The notes: generated by a model from the letters alone, not told the origin. 30,676 nucleotides of DNA from Biscogniauxia marginata (GCA_022695795.1 MU404251.1:1-30676); one strand, 5' to 3'; numbered from the stretch's first letter, positions 11,501-22,000 are shown. Numbers and translations are program-made.

Positions 11501-14430
11501 TATAAATAATACTAGAAAAACGGATATAAAAACGAAATATATCACTTATATAATTCGAGTAACTAAGTTTAAAGATTTAATAAAGAAAGTATTACGTAAG
11601 TATCTCCATTTCTATAAATTATTTAGAGATAAAATAAAAAAAGAATTATTAAATTCACTTTAAAGAAAGAAAGTAGCTAAAACTATTTCTAATATATCTT
11701 ATAAATTAAGAAAAATAAAAGGCACTATAAAAAGGAATTTAAAAGGAATTTAATAAAGGATATATTGAAGAATTAAAGTTCTTATTAAAATGCCTAGTAA
11801 TTATAATATTAAAGGTTAATAAAAATAAAAAGTAATATATTAATAAAAAAGGAAATTTAATATAACGACAAGTAATTAACTATCGACACCTTAATAAGGT
11901 AATAAAGAAAAACGGATATTTATTACTATTAATAAAACTTATAAAAAGGCAAATTAATAAGGCTTAAATCTTTATAGTATTAGATCTTTGCGATAATTAT
12001 TATATAATTAAAATAACTAAAAAACACGAATAATATATAGCCTTTCAAATAATATATAGACATTATAAATATAAAGTTATGTCATTTAGACTTATTAACG
12101 TACTCGCTACATTTTAACATATAATTATAATAATTCTTTGTAAGTTTTTAAATAAATTCGTATTTGTTTATTTAAACGATATATTAATTTACTTAAAAAA
12201 CATATAAAATAAATATTAAAAACTTTAAAAAAGATAAACCTACTCGTTTATTCGACTAAAAATAAATAGCATATTAAAAAACTAAATTATCTAGGGTTTA
12301 TAATAAGTTTAGGAGAAATCCATATTTAAAAAGGAAAAATAATAATAATTAAGGATTAATCAAAACCTAAAAGTGGTATAAATGTACGTATATTTCTTAA
12401 TTTTATTAATTATGTTAATTAATTTATTTAAGATTTTAAGCGAATTATTAAATTATTAACGAAATTAATTACTTTAACGAAAACAAAAGAAACTTTTTAT
12501 TTTATTAAAGAAATTAAATAAGCTTTTTAATAATTAAAAAAAGTTATAACTAGTAAAGTTATATATAAATTTTTAAACGAAAATAAGAAAAAACGACTAA
12601 AGATAAACGCCTTAAATTTCGCTATCGGAGTAGTTTTAAAGCAACTAAAAAACAATGAAAAATGGTACCTAGTCGCGTACTTATTTAAGGCATTATATAA
12701 TACTAAATTAAACTATTAAATTTATAATAAAGAATTATTAATAATTATTAAAGCATTAAAAAAATAAAAACTATAACTTAATAAAACCAAAGAACTTATT
12801 GATATTTATTTAAATCACAAAAACCTTATATAATTTATAATAATATAAACACTTAATTAAAAATAAAAATATTAAATAATTTTCCTATTTAATTTTAATT
12901 TTAAGATTTATTATATTAAAAAAAGAGAAAATATCTAAATAGATTTTCTTAATAAAAAAAGAAATTATAAATCAAAAATTAATAAAAAAGATATTTAAAT
13001 GTTTAAATAATAAAATAATGAATTAGTTGTATTAATTTATATGTAAATCAACATAAAAAACTAGAAATAACGTTTTAAAGAAAATTATAATTAAAAAGAA
13101 AAATAATTATAGTCTTAACAAGGATTTAATAACGAACTTTTTTTATATAAAGAAAAGGTTTACATATTAAAATAAGTATAAAACGAATTTATTAAGGAAT
13201 TCCACGAATACCCTTTATATAGTCACTAGGGAATTTTCAAAACGTTAAAACGACTTCAAAAAGAATTTAATTTTCTAGAAATATAATAAATAATTAAAAA
13301 AATTATAAAGAGTTATAACGTTTATAATAAGGTTAAGGCATCACGATATAAACCATATAAATTATTATAATCAACTTAAATACCTAATAAAGCGTAGTAT
13401 ATAATTACATAGGATTTCATAATAAAACTCTTTAAATTAAAAGATCTTATTATAGGAGTACTTTATAATAATATATAAATAATCGTTAATAAACTTACAA
13501 AATATATCTACTTTTTACCGTTTAACGAGTTAAGCACAATAAAACAACTAGTTTTTAATTTTTTAAGAAAATACGTTAATAAATATAGATTACTAAAACG
13601 TATTATTTTAAATAAAGATAAGTTATTTATTTTAAAATTTTAAATTAACTTAATAAAACGAATAGGAATTAAACAAAAATTATTTATAATGTATTATCTC
13701 CAAATAAATAAAAATTAAATTAAATAATAAAATAATATTTAAAAAACTATATTAACTAGGAAATAAATAACTAAATAGAATTACTATTAATAACTTAAAT
13801 AGTATATAACACCTTAATTAACAAAAATATAAAGATATTACCACACGAAGCAATATATAATTAAAAAACAAAAATCTAAAAACAATTAATCGAACTCACG
13901 AAAGCACTAAAAATCGAAATAAAAGCCTTAAAAATAAAGGTACTATTTAAAAAGGTTTAAATAGTATAACGACAGCTATAAAAAGAATTAAAAAACTAAT
14001 TCTCAAAAAAGGAAATAATTTACTTATTCCGTTAACGACAAAGCGTAATAATAAAAACGCCTTAAATTAAAATAAAACGGCTTAATAAAAAACTTAAATT
14101 TAAAAAGTTAAAACTATATAAAATCGAGAAAATTATCTCGAATATTAATTATAAATTAAAACTATTAAAAAATTTAGAATATATTTAGTTTTTTATATAT
14201 CGTTATTAAAATTAATACTAAAAAACATTTTATTAAAAAACTTTAATAAATACGAAATTAAAAAAATATTAAATTTAAAATAAATTAATAATTAATTATA
14301 ATATTTTATTAAATAGGAAGGTTACTTATTAAAGGAAAATACTTAAAAACCTTTTAAGCATTTAAAAAACTTAATAAACAAGCTTAAAAGCTTTCACCGT
14401 TAAAACTTAGATCGCTTAAAAGGATCCGAG
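8549..14430 (+). pseudogene. E2 gag-pol remnant
   Basis: Decayed polyprotein gene starting at the ATG at 8549 (MPLKTKE followed at once by TAA from CAA/CAG). Domains: a Lys/Glu-rich gag; a CCHC knuckle at 9597-9638 in which a 1-base loss relative to E1 and E3 shifts the frame; an aspartic-protease motif near 11165, with D-S-G-A now N-L-G-V; RT core Y-L-N-D-I-L-I-Y (12169-12192); RNase H with FAIG(A/V)VLKQ (12603-12644); integrase zinc-binding and catalytic regions about 13150-13530 (HPLHGH-like, then DFI.KL and VNKLTKY); and a chromodomain (K-stop-EGYLLKENT, about 14270-14400) where TGG is now TAG or TAA. The stop pattern is typical of RIP. It encodes no functional enzyme. Confidence 0.9.
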
Positions 14431-14464
14431 GATTTAGGTCGTGATTTTGTTATAACTAATTAAA

Positions 14465-14640
14465 AGAGGGGACGACCTCGAAAACAACTTTAACTTATTT
14501 AATTAAAAATTATTATTCGGTTTAAAAACGTTTTTATTTCTTTTTAAAACGCTCTTGTTTTTCTAACTTGTTTAGGTTTTAAAAACTACGTTATAACATT
14601 TTTAAACCCTTTTTTTAAATAAAGTCGTATTAACAATGTA
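14465..14640 (-). pseudogene. Antisense ORF of E2 (decayed)
   Basis: Between the chromodomain and the 3' LTR, the minus strand reads a frame with (Y)DFI-stop-KKGLKML at its start, a Lys/Glu/Gln-rich middle and VKVVFEVVPSF at its end. Most breaks are TAA at positions occupied by Gln or other C-starting codons in the relatives. It matches the E1 frame at 1142-1513 in orientation, place and residue pattern (GLEML, AEQ, AVP). Further upstream on the minus strand the similarity to E1 fades, so the 5' limit is not defined. Confidence 0.5.
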
Positions 14641-15011
14641 AATAAAGTTTATAAATAATAAATTTATAAATCTCCCCTTATAATCAGGAGATTTCTTTTT
14701 AACGATAAATAAAAATTAACTTTATTTAACGCTTTTAAAAGAGAAGTCGTTTTTCTTTTAAGTTTAAGCGAGTAAAGAAATTTAAGAGTATCCCGGAATT
14801 GTTATATAAACCTTTTCGGCGAATATACTTGTTACATTTCGATAACTCCCTAGGCGCTATAACATATAATAAGTTATACTTAAAATAATAAGAATAAGGC
14901 ATAATATCGGTATTTACTCCGTAACGATTAATTCGTTACATAAAACTCTTACGCTTTTTTCTTTAATTTAAATGTTAACGTTTAATAATATAATTTTTAA
15001 AATAAAGATTT

Positions 15012-15029
15012 TAAAGAGAAAAGAAATAA
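15012..15029 (+). other. E2 polypurine tract
   Basis: The purine-rich run TAAAGAGAAAAGAAATAA abuts the 3' LTR at 15030. The preceding AATAAAGATTT is also shared by E1 and E3. Confidence 0.75.
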
Positions 15030-15500
15030 TATTATAAATTAATAATGTTAAAAGGGTTTTTAATAAAGGTGTTAAATATAAACTAAAAATGTAAAAAACA
15101 AATAATGTAAGTTAAAGGTGTAATGTAATGTTACGTAGTATAGATTCTTATTAATTTCGGAATTTATAAGAATTTAGTACGTTAAATCCTCGGGGATTTA
15201 AAGATTTAAAGGTATTTAATATACTAAAACGGAAATCATATATAAAGGGAGAACAAGTATAAGAAGAATAGAATTTCTTTTGTGTTTAATTAATTATTTT
15301 AAGTTTTTTAGCTATTAATTTAAGATTATAGTTACTCTTTAATATTATAATAAGAGTACTTTGAAACCTTTTTAACGAATAAAATATAATGAATTTCTTG
15401 AACTAATTTTAATTCATTGTTACCTTTAAAATTAAGAAAACTTAGTACGTACTCACTTGTGAAGTTAACTAACTAGGAACACATAAGGAGGTTCGTTATA
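15030..15500 (+). repeat. E2 3' LTR
   Basis: 471 bp copy of the E2 LTR. It begins TATTATAAATTAAT, where TG has become TA, and ends GGTTCGTTATA just before the target duplication TTACG (15501-15505). It retains more GC than the left copy in its last 100 bases. Confidence 0.92.
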
Positions 15501-15505
15501 TTACG

Positions 15506-15860
15506 CTTTAAAAAACCAAATACTTAATATAAAAAGGTATTTAGTTTTTAAAATATAAAATTAAATAAGACGATTTAAATAATAATAATTTTTAATAATT
15601 AAAAATGTAATAACTATGAAATTTCGTTCGCGAGCTTGTTTTATTTACTCGTTTATGTGATACGTTAAATTTAACCTTTAAAATAAAATAAATAATATTA
15701 TATATTAAGTTATTAAAAGGTGGGATTTATAAATAACTGGATATAATATATCTATATTATCAAACATGATATATTTATCATATGCACTACTTTTTATTTA
15801 TATGACTTTAATTCTAATTTAATTTGCCCGCGCTTCGTTTTGAATATGGCTTGCTAACGA
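15506..15860. other. AT-rich spacer with one MITE end, no gene
   Basis: Apart from the terminal repeat noted separately (15616-15670), this is A/T-rich sequence that grades into normal composition at about 15820, just downstream of the epimerase gene's stop codon. I see no coding frame. It is the likely 3' flank of that gene. Confidence 0.6.
15616..15670 (+). repeat. Isolated terminal inverted repeat of the MITE family
   Basis: The complement reads TAACGTATCACATAAACGAG and continues AAACAAGCTCGCGAAC. This matches about 50 bp of the left end of the MITE at 26605 with a few transition differences. No partner end is found in opposite orientation nearby. It is either half of an element cut by the E1/E2 insertions or a deletion remnant. 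Confidence 0.65.
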
Positions 15861-17203
15861 CTAGTATCCTTTAGCCTTCATCTCGATCACTAGATCCTCC
15901 AATGCCTCGTGGCTATTCTTAACGTGATAGCCAAGCTCTGCAAGCTTTGAGACCAACTTTGTTGTGTCAAATATGGGATTGCAGCGAGGCGCCTTGAGGA
16001 CTTTCTGCTGGTCTTCAAGCCCAAAATTCTGCCATGTTAAAGACGGACGGATGTGCTTCTTGACCAGCTCCATAATTTCATTGTTTGTGAATGGCTCTGG
16101 GCTGATCTGTGTGTGCCCTCAACCTGTTAGAAACTAGATTATCTGTATCGTGAAGGCCTATCTATGGAAATACATATTCTCACTCACCAGATTATACAAG
16201 CCAACTTCAGCATTCTCTGACAAGAGCAATGCGCCCGGGAGCAAATTGTGAAGAATGGTACCTGACTGTAATAGTAGAAAGTGTTAGTAACTTGGAGAAT
16301 AATCATTAATGAATGTTGCTAATAGCCTTTAGGGATAATATCTAAGAAAAAATTACAAGATAACATTAAAGAGTCCACCTACGGCAGGTACGCTTAGAAG
16401 CTTGTCGTATTTAATCAACTTCGTGATCAGGTTGTTGCAGTCGAGGTCGGCGCCGACAGGACAACGAATTCGTAGCAGCAGCAAGTTAGGGTAGTGACTG
16501 ATAGCCTGTTAAGGTGTAAGCTTGTTGGATTCAATTAATATGATTGTAGAGTGTGATAAGGTGAAGTCGGCGGGATATTATCCTACGCACATTCTCACTG
16601 ATTAGCCTAGACCGTGAGTACCACGACGCAGCATAGTTAGGCTCATCTTCCTCAGTAAAAGGCTTATGGTCTTTACTACTTGAAATGTCGCGGTCGTAAA
16701 TGCAGGCTGACCCGAAGTGGGTGAGGTGAATTCCAAGCTGGAAACAACAGTCGGCCAAGTTGAACACGCCTAAGACATTGGATCGCATCGTTTCCACCTT
16801 ATGATCCTCACACCAGTCGACATTCGGAAATCCTCGTAGCCCGGCACAGTTTATGACTCGGTTTGGCTTATGAAGGACGAGATCCCTATCTAATGATATC
16901 AGAAGGGCCCTTCATCATAGCGGCGTTGTTACAAAGAAGTTCGTCAGATACTATGCAGCCAGAAGCTGATCATATCAGTCAGAGCAGGGTGAAAAGAAGA
17001 TCTGAATACCCAAGAACTTGCTCTCTGTTTTCAGTCCTAGCAAGTGAGGTAATTACGGTCTTCCCAGACTTAAGCAGGAGATCCTTCAACTGCCTTGCAA
17101 TCCAGCCATCGCCTACATCTCAAAGTCAGCCGCTTGGACACCTATTTTATCAGGACCTCTCACCAAACATCAGAAAGACTTCTGGAGAATTGACAGAAGA
17201 CAT
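15861..17203 (-). CDS. NDP-4-keto-6-deoxyglucose 3,5-epimerase/4-reductase-like protein (UER/NRS-ER family)
   Basis: Six exons on the minus strand: 17203-17164, 17112-17010, 16885-16591, 16505-16383, 16265-16188 and 16106-15861. They join in frame to 294 residues. Introns of 51, 124, 85, 117 and 81 bp have GT..AG ends and branch-like CTGAC/CTTAC/CTAAC signals. The start ATG has A at -3. The protein resembles the reductase half of plant RHM and UER1, an extended short-chain dehydrogenase of UDP/dTDP-rhamnose synthesis: NAD(P) loop FGDGWIARQL near residue 13, NVDWCEDHK near 69-77, SACIYD near 108-112, and NFGLEDQQKVLKAPRCN in the last exon. Cys109 and Lys175 match positions linked to epimerisation in plant NRS/ER. 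Two oddities: the YxxxK motif reads Y137-S-R-S-R141, so the catalytic Lys is Arg, and the glycine loop looks one residue short. The family call is firm; activity is uncertain. The second intron is the least sure. Confidence 0.85.
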
Positions 17204-17860
17204 TTGTCTGGTCAATGATACGAAGACAAAAAAGCTAGAAGTTTATCGGATAGCAAACTCAGTCGAAACGGGAGAGGCGGTAACTACGCCTCGTAGTGAA
17301 CGGATGATGAAGAATTGCCGGAGACGTTGCAATACCCTGAAGGCGATACTCCCTATGCGTCATATTTTGACGCCTTTATATTTCAGGACAAGACTTTATT
17401 AACGTAGCCTGCCCCAAAGTTTCACGCCGGATTTGCGAATTCGGGGTTGGAAGCCACATGGCTGACTGTAGGTTGACTGCAGATCTGAGAGCTCCGGTAA
17501 GATTAACTCGGGAGCCTCAAATGAGTGCAGAGTAACTCCGTTGAAGTACGAGGGAATAGAAGTCACATAAAAGTTAGCACTGAGTGGAATAATGATAGGT
17601 TAAATTAATCTCCATCCATCAATTGATGCTGCTTCACCACATTGGCCGCAGTAGTCCGGAGTTAGTGTAACGAAGAGCATTCACTGGGGCCACAGGGCAT
17701 GTGGCACTTGAATAGACAAGGAAATGAACGATGAGGGTTAATTCCTCTCTTTCATATGTCAACCTCTCGAGTGTATGCATTAGGAATGGCTTTATCTTGG
17801 GCAACTATCATGAGGGAGTGGCCTATCTAGTCGGATAATGACAATACCACCTTTAATATA
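17204..17860. other. Upstream region of the epimerase gene, normal composition
   Basis: About 650 bp of ordinary base composition lying 5' of the minus-strand epimerase gene. It most likely holds its promoter and 5' UTR. The only coding-like stretch is on the plus strand at 17304-17406: 33 sense codons then TAG, containing YPEGDTPYASYFDAFIF. It is preceded in frame by stops and has no recognisable start. No TATA or regulator site can be claimed. The sequence passes abruptly into A/T-rich DNA near 17860. Confidence 0.5.
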
Positions 17861-18365
17861 ACAAGTAGATTATAATACACCAAGATAAACCACTTTATTA
17901 TTAATATAAAACTTGGAAATATTGTTATTTAAATAGTTTTTAACTACTTAACTATACCTTTATATAAATAAAGGTATTATATTATTTTAATAACATTTTA
18001 TAAATTTAATTTAAAGTAATAAAAGGTATATATTAAAATATATACCTTTAAATAAATTAAATAAAAGAAGTTATAAATATAACTAGTTATAATTTAATTA
18101 TAACTTTTTTTTCATTATTTATTAATATATTATATAAATAAATAAGCTTTTTTAATTTTAAGGTTTTTATATTTTGTTTTAAATATTTTAATTTTTAGTT
18201 TTTTTTAATTTTACATTTAATTAAAGTAATTGATTATTTAAAAAAAAAGCCTAAAATTTTTCTAATTTCTTTTAATTAAATTATTTATATTTAAACATTC
18301 GATTTTATATAAAATTCGAGTAACTTAATTATTTATATAGTTTATTTATTTGTGTAATATGTTAA
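17861..18365. other. AT-rich block with several short hairpins
   Basis: Non-coding A/T-rich DNA between the epimerase island and E3. It contains ATACCTTTAT/ATAAAGGTAT (17954-17963 and 17968-17977), AAAGGTATATAT/ATATATACCTTT (18022-18033 and 18038-18049), and a palindromic AGTTATAATTTAATTATAACT near 18080. Bases 18361-18365 (GTTAA) are the left target duplication of E3. The cluster of hairpins suggests an old small inverted-repeat transposon, but no ends can be defined. Confidence 0.5.
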
Positions 18366-18474
18366 TATTACGAACCAACCAGGGTAAGCAATCAAATGAC
18401 AGGGGTACTATCCCCATTATTCTTGGTTTGGCACTGGATATAGATCCCGGAAGGAAAGTAGCCTATGGTTACGT

Positions 18475-18560
18475 GATATGGATATGTGTGGATAGAACAC
18501 ATCTAGTAATATTTAGTGGAGAATGGATGTGTGTAGATGAAACACATCTAGAGGTATTTA
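18475..18560 (+). repeat. Imperfect direct repeat with dyads in E3 U3
   Basis: Two copies of a segment of roughly 37 bp lie in tandem. Each contains ATGTGTG..GAT then ACACATCTAG, so each can form a small ATGTGT/ACACAT hairpin, and each ends (A)TATTTA. The same pair is visible, RIP-altered, in the 3' LTR at 25641-25722. Paired dyads in a U3 are a plausible site for transcriptional control of the element. Confidence 0.55.
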
Positions 18561-18653
18561 ACATACTAATTAAGGAATAAAAAAAGTATAAAAAAAGATA
18601 AGATTCTTTATATATTTAGTTATTTATTTTAGTTTTTTAGTTATTAATTTAAG

Positions 18654-18768
18654 ATTATAATCACTTTTTAATATTATAATCACTTTTTAATATTATAATC
18701 ACTTTTTAATATTATAATCACTTTTTAATATTATAATCACTTTTTAATATTATAATCACTTTTTAATA
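18654..18768 (+). repeat. 19-bp tandem array inside E3 5' LTR
   Basis: Six perfect copies of ATTATAATCACTTTTTAAT run directly into the assembly gap. The other LTRs in the window have a single, RIP-variant copy here. The expansion is therefore specific to this LTR, and its true copy number is hidden in the gap. Confidence 0.93.
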
Positions 18769-18865
18769 NNNNNNNNNNNNNNNNNNNNNNNNNNNNNNNN
18801 NNNNNNNNNNNNNNNNNNNNNNNNNNNNNNNNNNNNNNNNNNNNNNNNNNNNNNNNNNNNNNNNN
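18769..18865. other. Assembly gap (97 N)
   Basis: Undetermined bases. The flanks show the gap sits in the 19-bp tandem array; the sequence resumes with ATATTATAATAAAAG, the single-copy continuation of the LTR. Confidence 1.
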
Positions 18866-19099
18866 ATATTATAATAAAAGTATTTTGAAATCTTTTTAAT
18901 GAATAAAACATTGTGAATTATTTAAATTAATTTTAATTTATTATTATTTTTTAATTAAGAAAACCTAGTATGTATTTATTTATGAAGTTAATTAACCAGG
19001 AATATATAAGGAGGTTTATTACATTTTGATAGTTCTTTAATTAATGCTTAATATTAGTTTAAGAGAAGGGACTCTTAATTAAACCGTCTTAAGATAAGT

Positions 19100-22000
19100 A
19101 TGCCTTTTAAGATTAAAGGGTAATAAGAAAAGAAATAAGTAGAAGAATAATAATTAATAAGTTTTTAAATGAAAGCTTTAAATTTTTTTATAATATAATA
19201 AAAAGGTTTAAAAGAATTAATATAAGAGTTAATTATAATTATAATTAAAAAAGAACCTTAAAAGGACACCTTTAAAGCTTAATAAAAAGAATTATTTAAA
19301 GAAGAAGAAGAAAAAAAAGAAAAAGCACTTAAAAAGGAAAATAAATAAGTAAAATAACCTTTACTTCTTAAAGATAAATAACTAAAGCCACTTTTAAACG
19401 ATAACGACCTTAATAGCTTAAATGATAAAAATAATATAACGACTTTTAATATAAAAAGTTTGAAATTAATTACACTTAATAAATATAATAAGTCGAGCGA
19501 TTTAAAAGGATTTTTAATTTAAGCCGGAATTTATTTATAGTTTTATTATAAAATAATTACTATTAAAGAATAAAAAGTTTTTACGGTATTTTAGCTCCTC
19601 GTCGAAACTGCTTTAACTTGGTTTTAACCGGTGTTAAAAAATCATCTGGAAAATGGATTAAACGCCTAAAAAGACATAAAAAAGGTCTTTAAAGATTATA
19701 AGGAGTTTAAAAAATAATTTAAATCTATGTTTAATAACTTAATTCTTAAGTAATAAACCGAAACTTAATTTTATAAATTATAACAAGACAAAAAAGCTTT
19801 AAATTATATTGTTAAGTTCAAAAAACTCGTAAGCTAGTTATAATTACTTATTAAGAGCTTATATTACTTGTTTTATTAAGGATTAAAAGATTATATAAAG
19901 AAAAAAACCCAAAAAAGTTTAATAATTACATTATAATAGTAATTATTATTAATAACGAAAACTTTAAATAGTACTTTAAAAAGAAAAAAACAGTATAACG
20001 AAGGAACGGCGATTAATAAAAAGAAGGAAATCATAAAAATGATATAAGAATAAGAAAAAGCACTAAAATTAAGTTAAACCCTATTAAAATTAACATTACT
20101 TAAAAGGAGCAAAAAAAACAAAACAAATTAATTATTAAGTGTTTTAACTATAAAAAGAAAAGACATTATAAAAACGAATATTAAAGCCTTAAAAAATAAA
20201 AACTAAAAATAAAAAGGATTTCTTAACTTAAGAAAAAAACCTTCGAAATAAGGATTTATTTTAAAAATAATAAAGAGGTAAACTAAGTATTTATTATTAC
20301 TATTATTAAGGTAAAGAAGGACAAGGAAGTCCTTATAAAAAAAAGCTATAAATATTATTAGGTCGACCGTAAAAATTATTTAAAGCACGACCACTTATAT
20401 TTAAAATACCTCACGTTAAAACAAGCCAAATAAGGATATAACGAAAGCGAATTACTATATAAATATAATACTTATAAACTAGGATATAACTTAGGAATTA
20501 AGTTAAACCATAATAAATTACATTAAAGCCATTATAATAACGACAAATACGAAACATATTAAGGAAAAAGTAAATATAATAACTTAAATTAAAAGTTTTA
20601 TATAAATAATAATTACGATATTTATTAAAGCTTAAATAATACTAACTAGCTTAATAGGTTATTAAGCAAAAAACCTAAAATAAAGCTAAAGATAAAAAAA
20701 TAACTAAAAAAGGAACATATATTATTACATTAAAGCTTTTATATTAATAACGTTTATTAAGTATATAGAAGTTTTAAAAATAAAACTGGTTATTATCTTT
20801 AAAAACTAGAAAGTAATAACATAAAAAAAAACAAATATATTTGTAATAATATCCCACGATAGTCATATTATTTTAAAACATATTATCTTTACTTAAGTTT
20901 TAAAAGAAGTAACGAAGTAATTATTAAAGGTTATATATATTACATTTTAATACCATGCGATATACACGATTTTTTAAAAGCGGGTTTCGAAAAAAACGAA
21001 GTTAAAAAAAAGTTATAAGAATTATAAAAAGAATTACATTTTTCATATTAGCTCGAAAAACGAGTTAAGTACGATATAAGTCTATTTAAATTAATAAGAA
21101 AGCACTTAATAAAATAATAAGTAAAAATACGTGCGATTAAACTAAGCTATAAACGAATTATTAAGGCATACTTTAAGAAAAAAAGAGAGTTTCTAGAAAT
21201 TTATATAAATCTATAAGGAGATATTAAGTTACTCTTAATAAGTAAATCCGAGGATTATACTTTTTATTCGAAAATAATTTAAAACCTTGAAAAAGAATTA
21301 AAGTTTTAATATATAAGGTTTTATATAAAGAATAAACTTTTTACTCCTTATTAATTAAAAGGTAGTTAAAAAAACTATTTAAATAACGATTATTAAAAAC
21401 ACGTTTTTATAAAAGCCTAAGAATAAAAAGACATTTAAGTCGTAACAACTTAAAGAAACCTAAAAAAGAGGGGACGTAAAAAACTAAAAAACGATAAAAG
21501 CTCTCGCTAATAAAGTAACAAGAAGCTATAAATAGTAAGTCTTTATACGAAGTCTAGTTAAAACTTAATAATACCATTATAATTAAAGTTAAGTATAATA
21601 AAAAAAAGTATAAAGCCCTTATAAACTTAGAAATAAATAAAAGTTATGTTTTAATTAAAATAACTTAAAAGGATAATATATTATAAATATATAAATAAAG
21701 TTTATATTAATTATAAAACTTTAAAAAAAATATATTTAATTACGAAAATAGTAAAATGCTAAAAGAAATAGTTTTTTTCTTAGTAATTATTTAAAAACAT
21801 CTTAAGTAAATCATTTTTAACATTATATATATATTAAGTCACGATATAATCTTAAAAATGAATTAGTTTAAAAGAAGTAATTTATAAATAAATTTCGAGA
21901 TAAACACGTTTTATTAAAATCAAAATTAAGAGGAGTTAATTATTACGAGTTATAAAATAAATATTATAAATAATACTAAAAAAACAAATATAAAGACGAA

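Larger units (their letters stand above)
8024..15500 (+). mobile_element. E2: RIP-mutated Ty3/gypsy chromovirus LTR retrotransposon
   Basis: A 7,477-bp dead LTR element on the plus strand. LTRs are 8024-8472 and 15030-15500, and a perfect 5-bp target duplication TTACG flanks it (8019-8023 and 15501-15505). It starts TGTTACAAATCAAT and ends GGTTCGTTATA. Domains read in order: gag, CCHC knuckle (about 9597-9638), protease motif (about 11165-11180), RT core (12169-12192), RNase H (12603-12644), integrase (about 13150-13530), chromodomain (about 14270-14400) and polypurine tract (15012-15029). It belongs to the same family as E1 and shares its LTR, and is oriented head to head with it. Confidence 0.95.
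18366..19023 (+). repeat. E3 5' LTR, with expanded repeat and gap
   Basis: This LTR starts TATTACGAACCAACC (TG now TA) and ends GGTTTATTACA. Its first 200 bases keep normal GC content, in contrast to the 3' LTR, where the same bases are heavily changed by C-to-T and G-to-A. It is longer than the 3' copy (459 bp) because of a 19-bp repeat expansion and the gap. An apparent 76-codon frame at 18350-18580 lies wholly in this U3 and is not a gene. Confidence 0.9.

Noticed and set aside
14750..14775. GCGAGTAAAG in E2 resembling the MITE end motif
   Set aside because: Only about eight bases match, without the CGTA or AAGCTCGC parts; taken as chance.
16863..17402. 179-codon open frame on the plus strand
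   Set aside because: It overlaps the first three exons and two introns of the minus-strand epimerase gene, whose frame is supported by family motifs and consistent splice phases. The plus-strand protein has no recognisable domain, so it is a shadow frame.
18350..18580. 76-codon open frame on the plus strand
   Set aside because: It lies within the U3 of the E3 5' LTR, open only because this copy escaped RIP; the same frame is broken in the 3' LTR. It is LTR sequence, not a gene.
18654..18768. Regular 19-bp repeats resembling a CRISPR array
   Set aside because: Repeats are head-to-tail with no spacers, inside an LTR of a fungal retrotransposon. It is a minisatellite.
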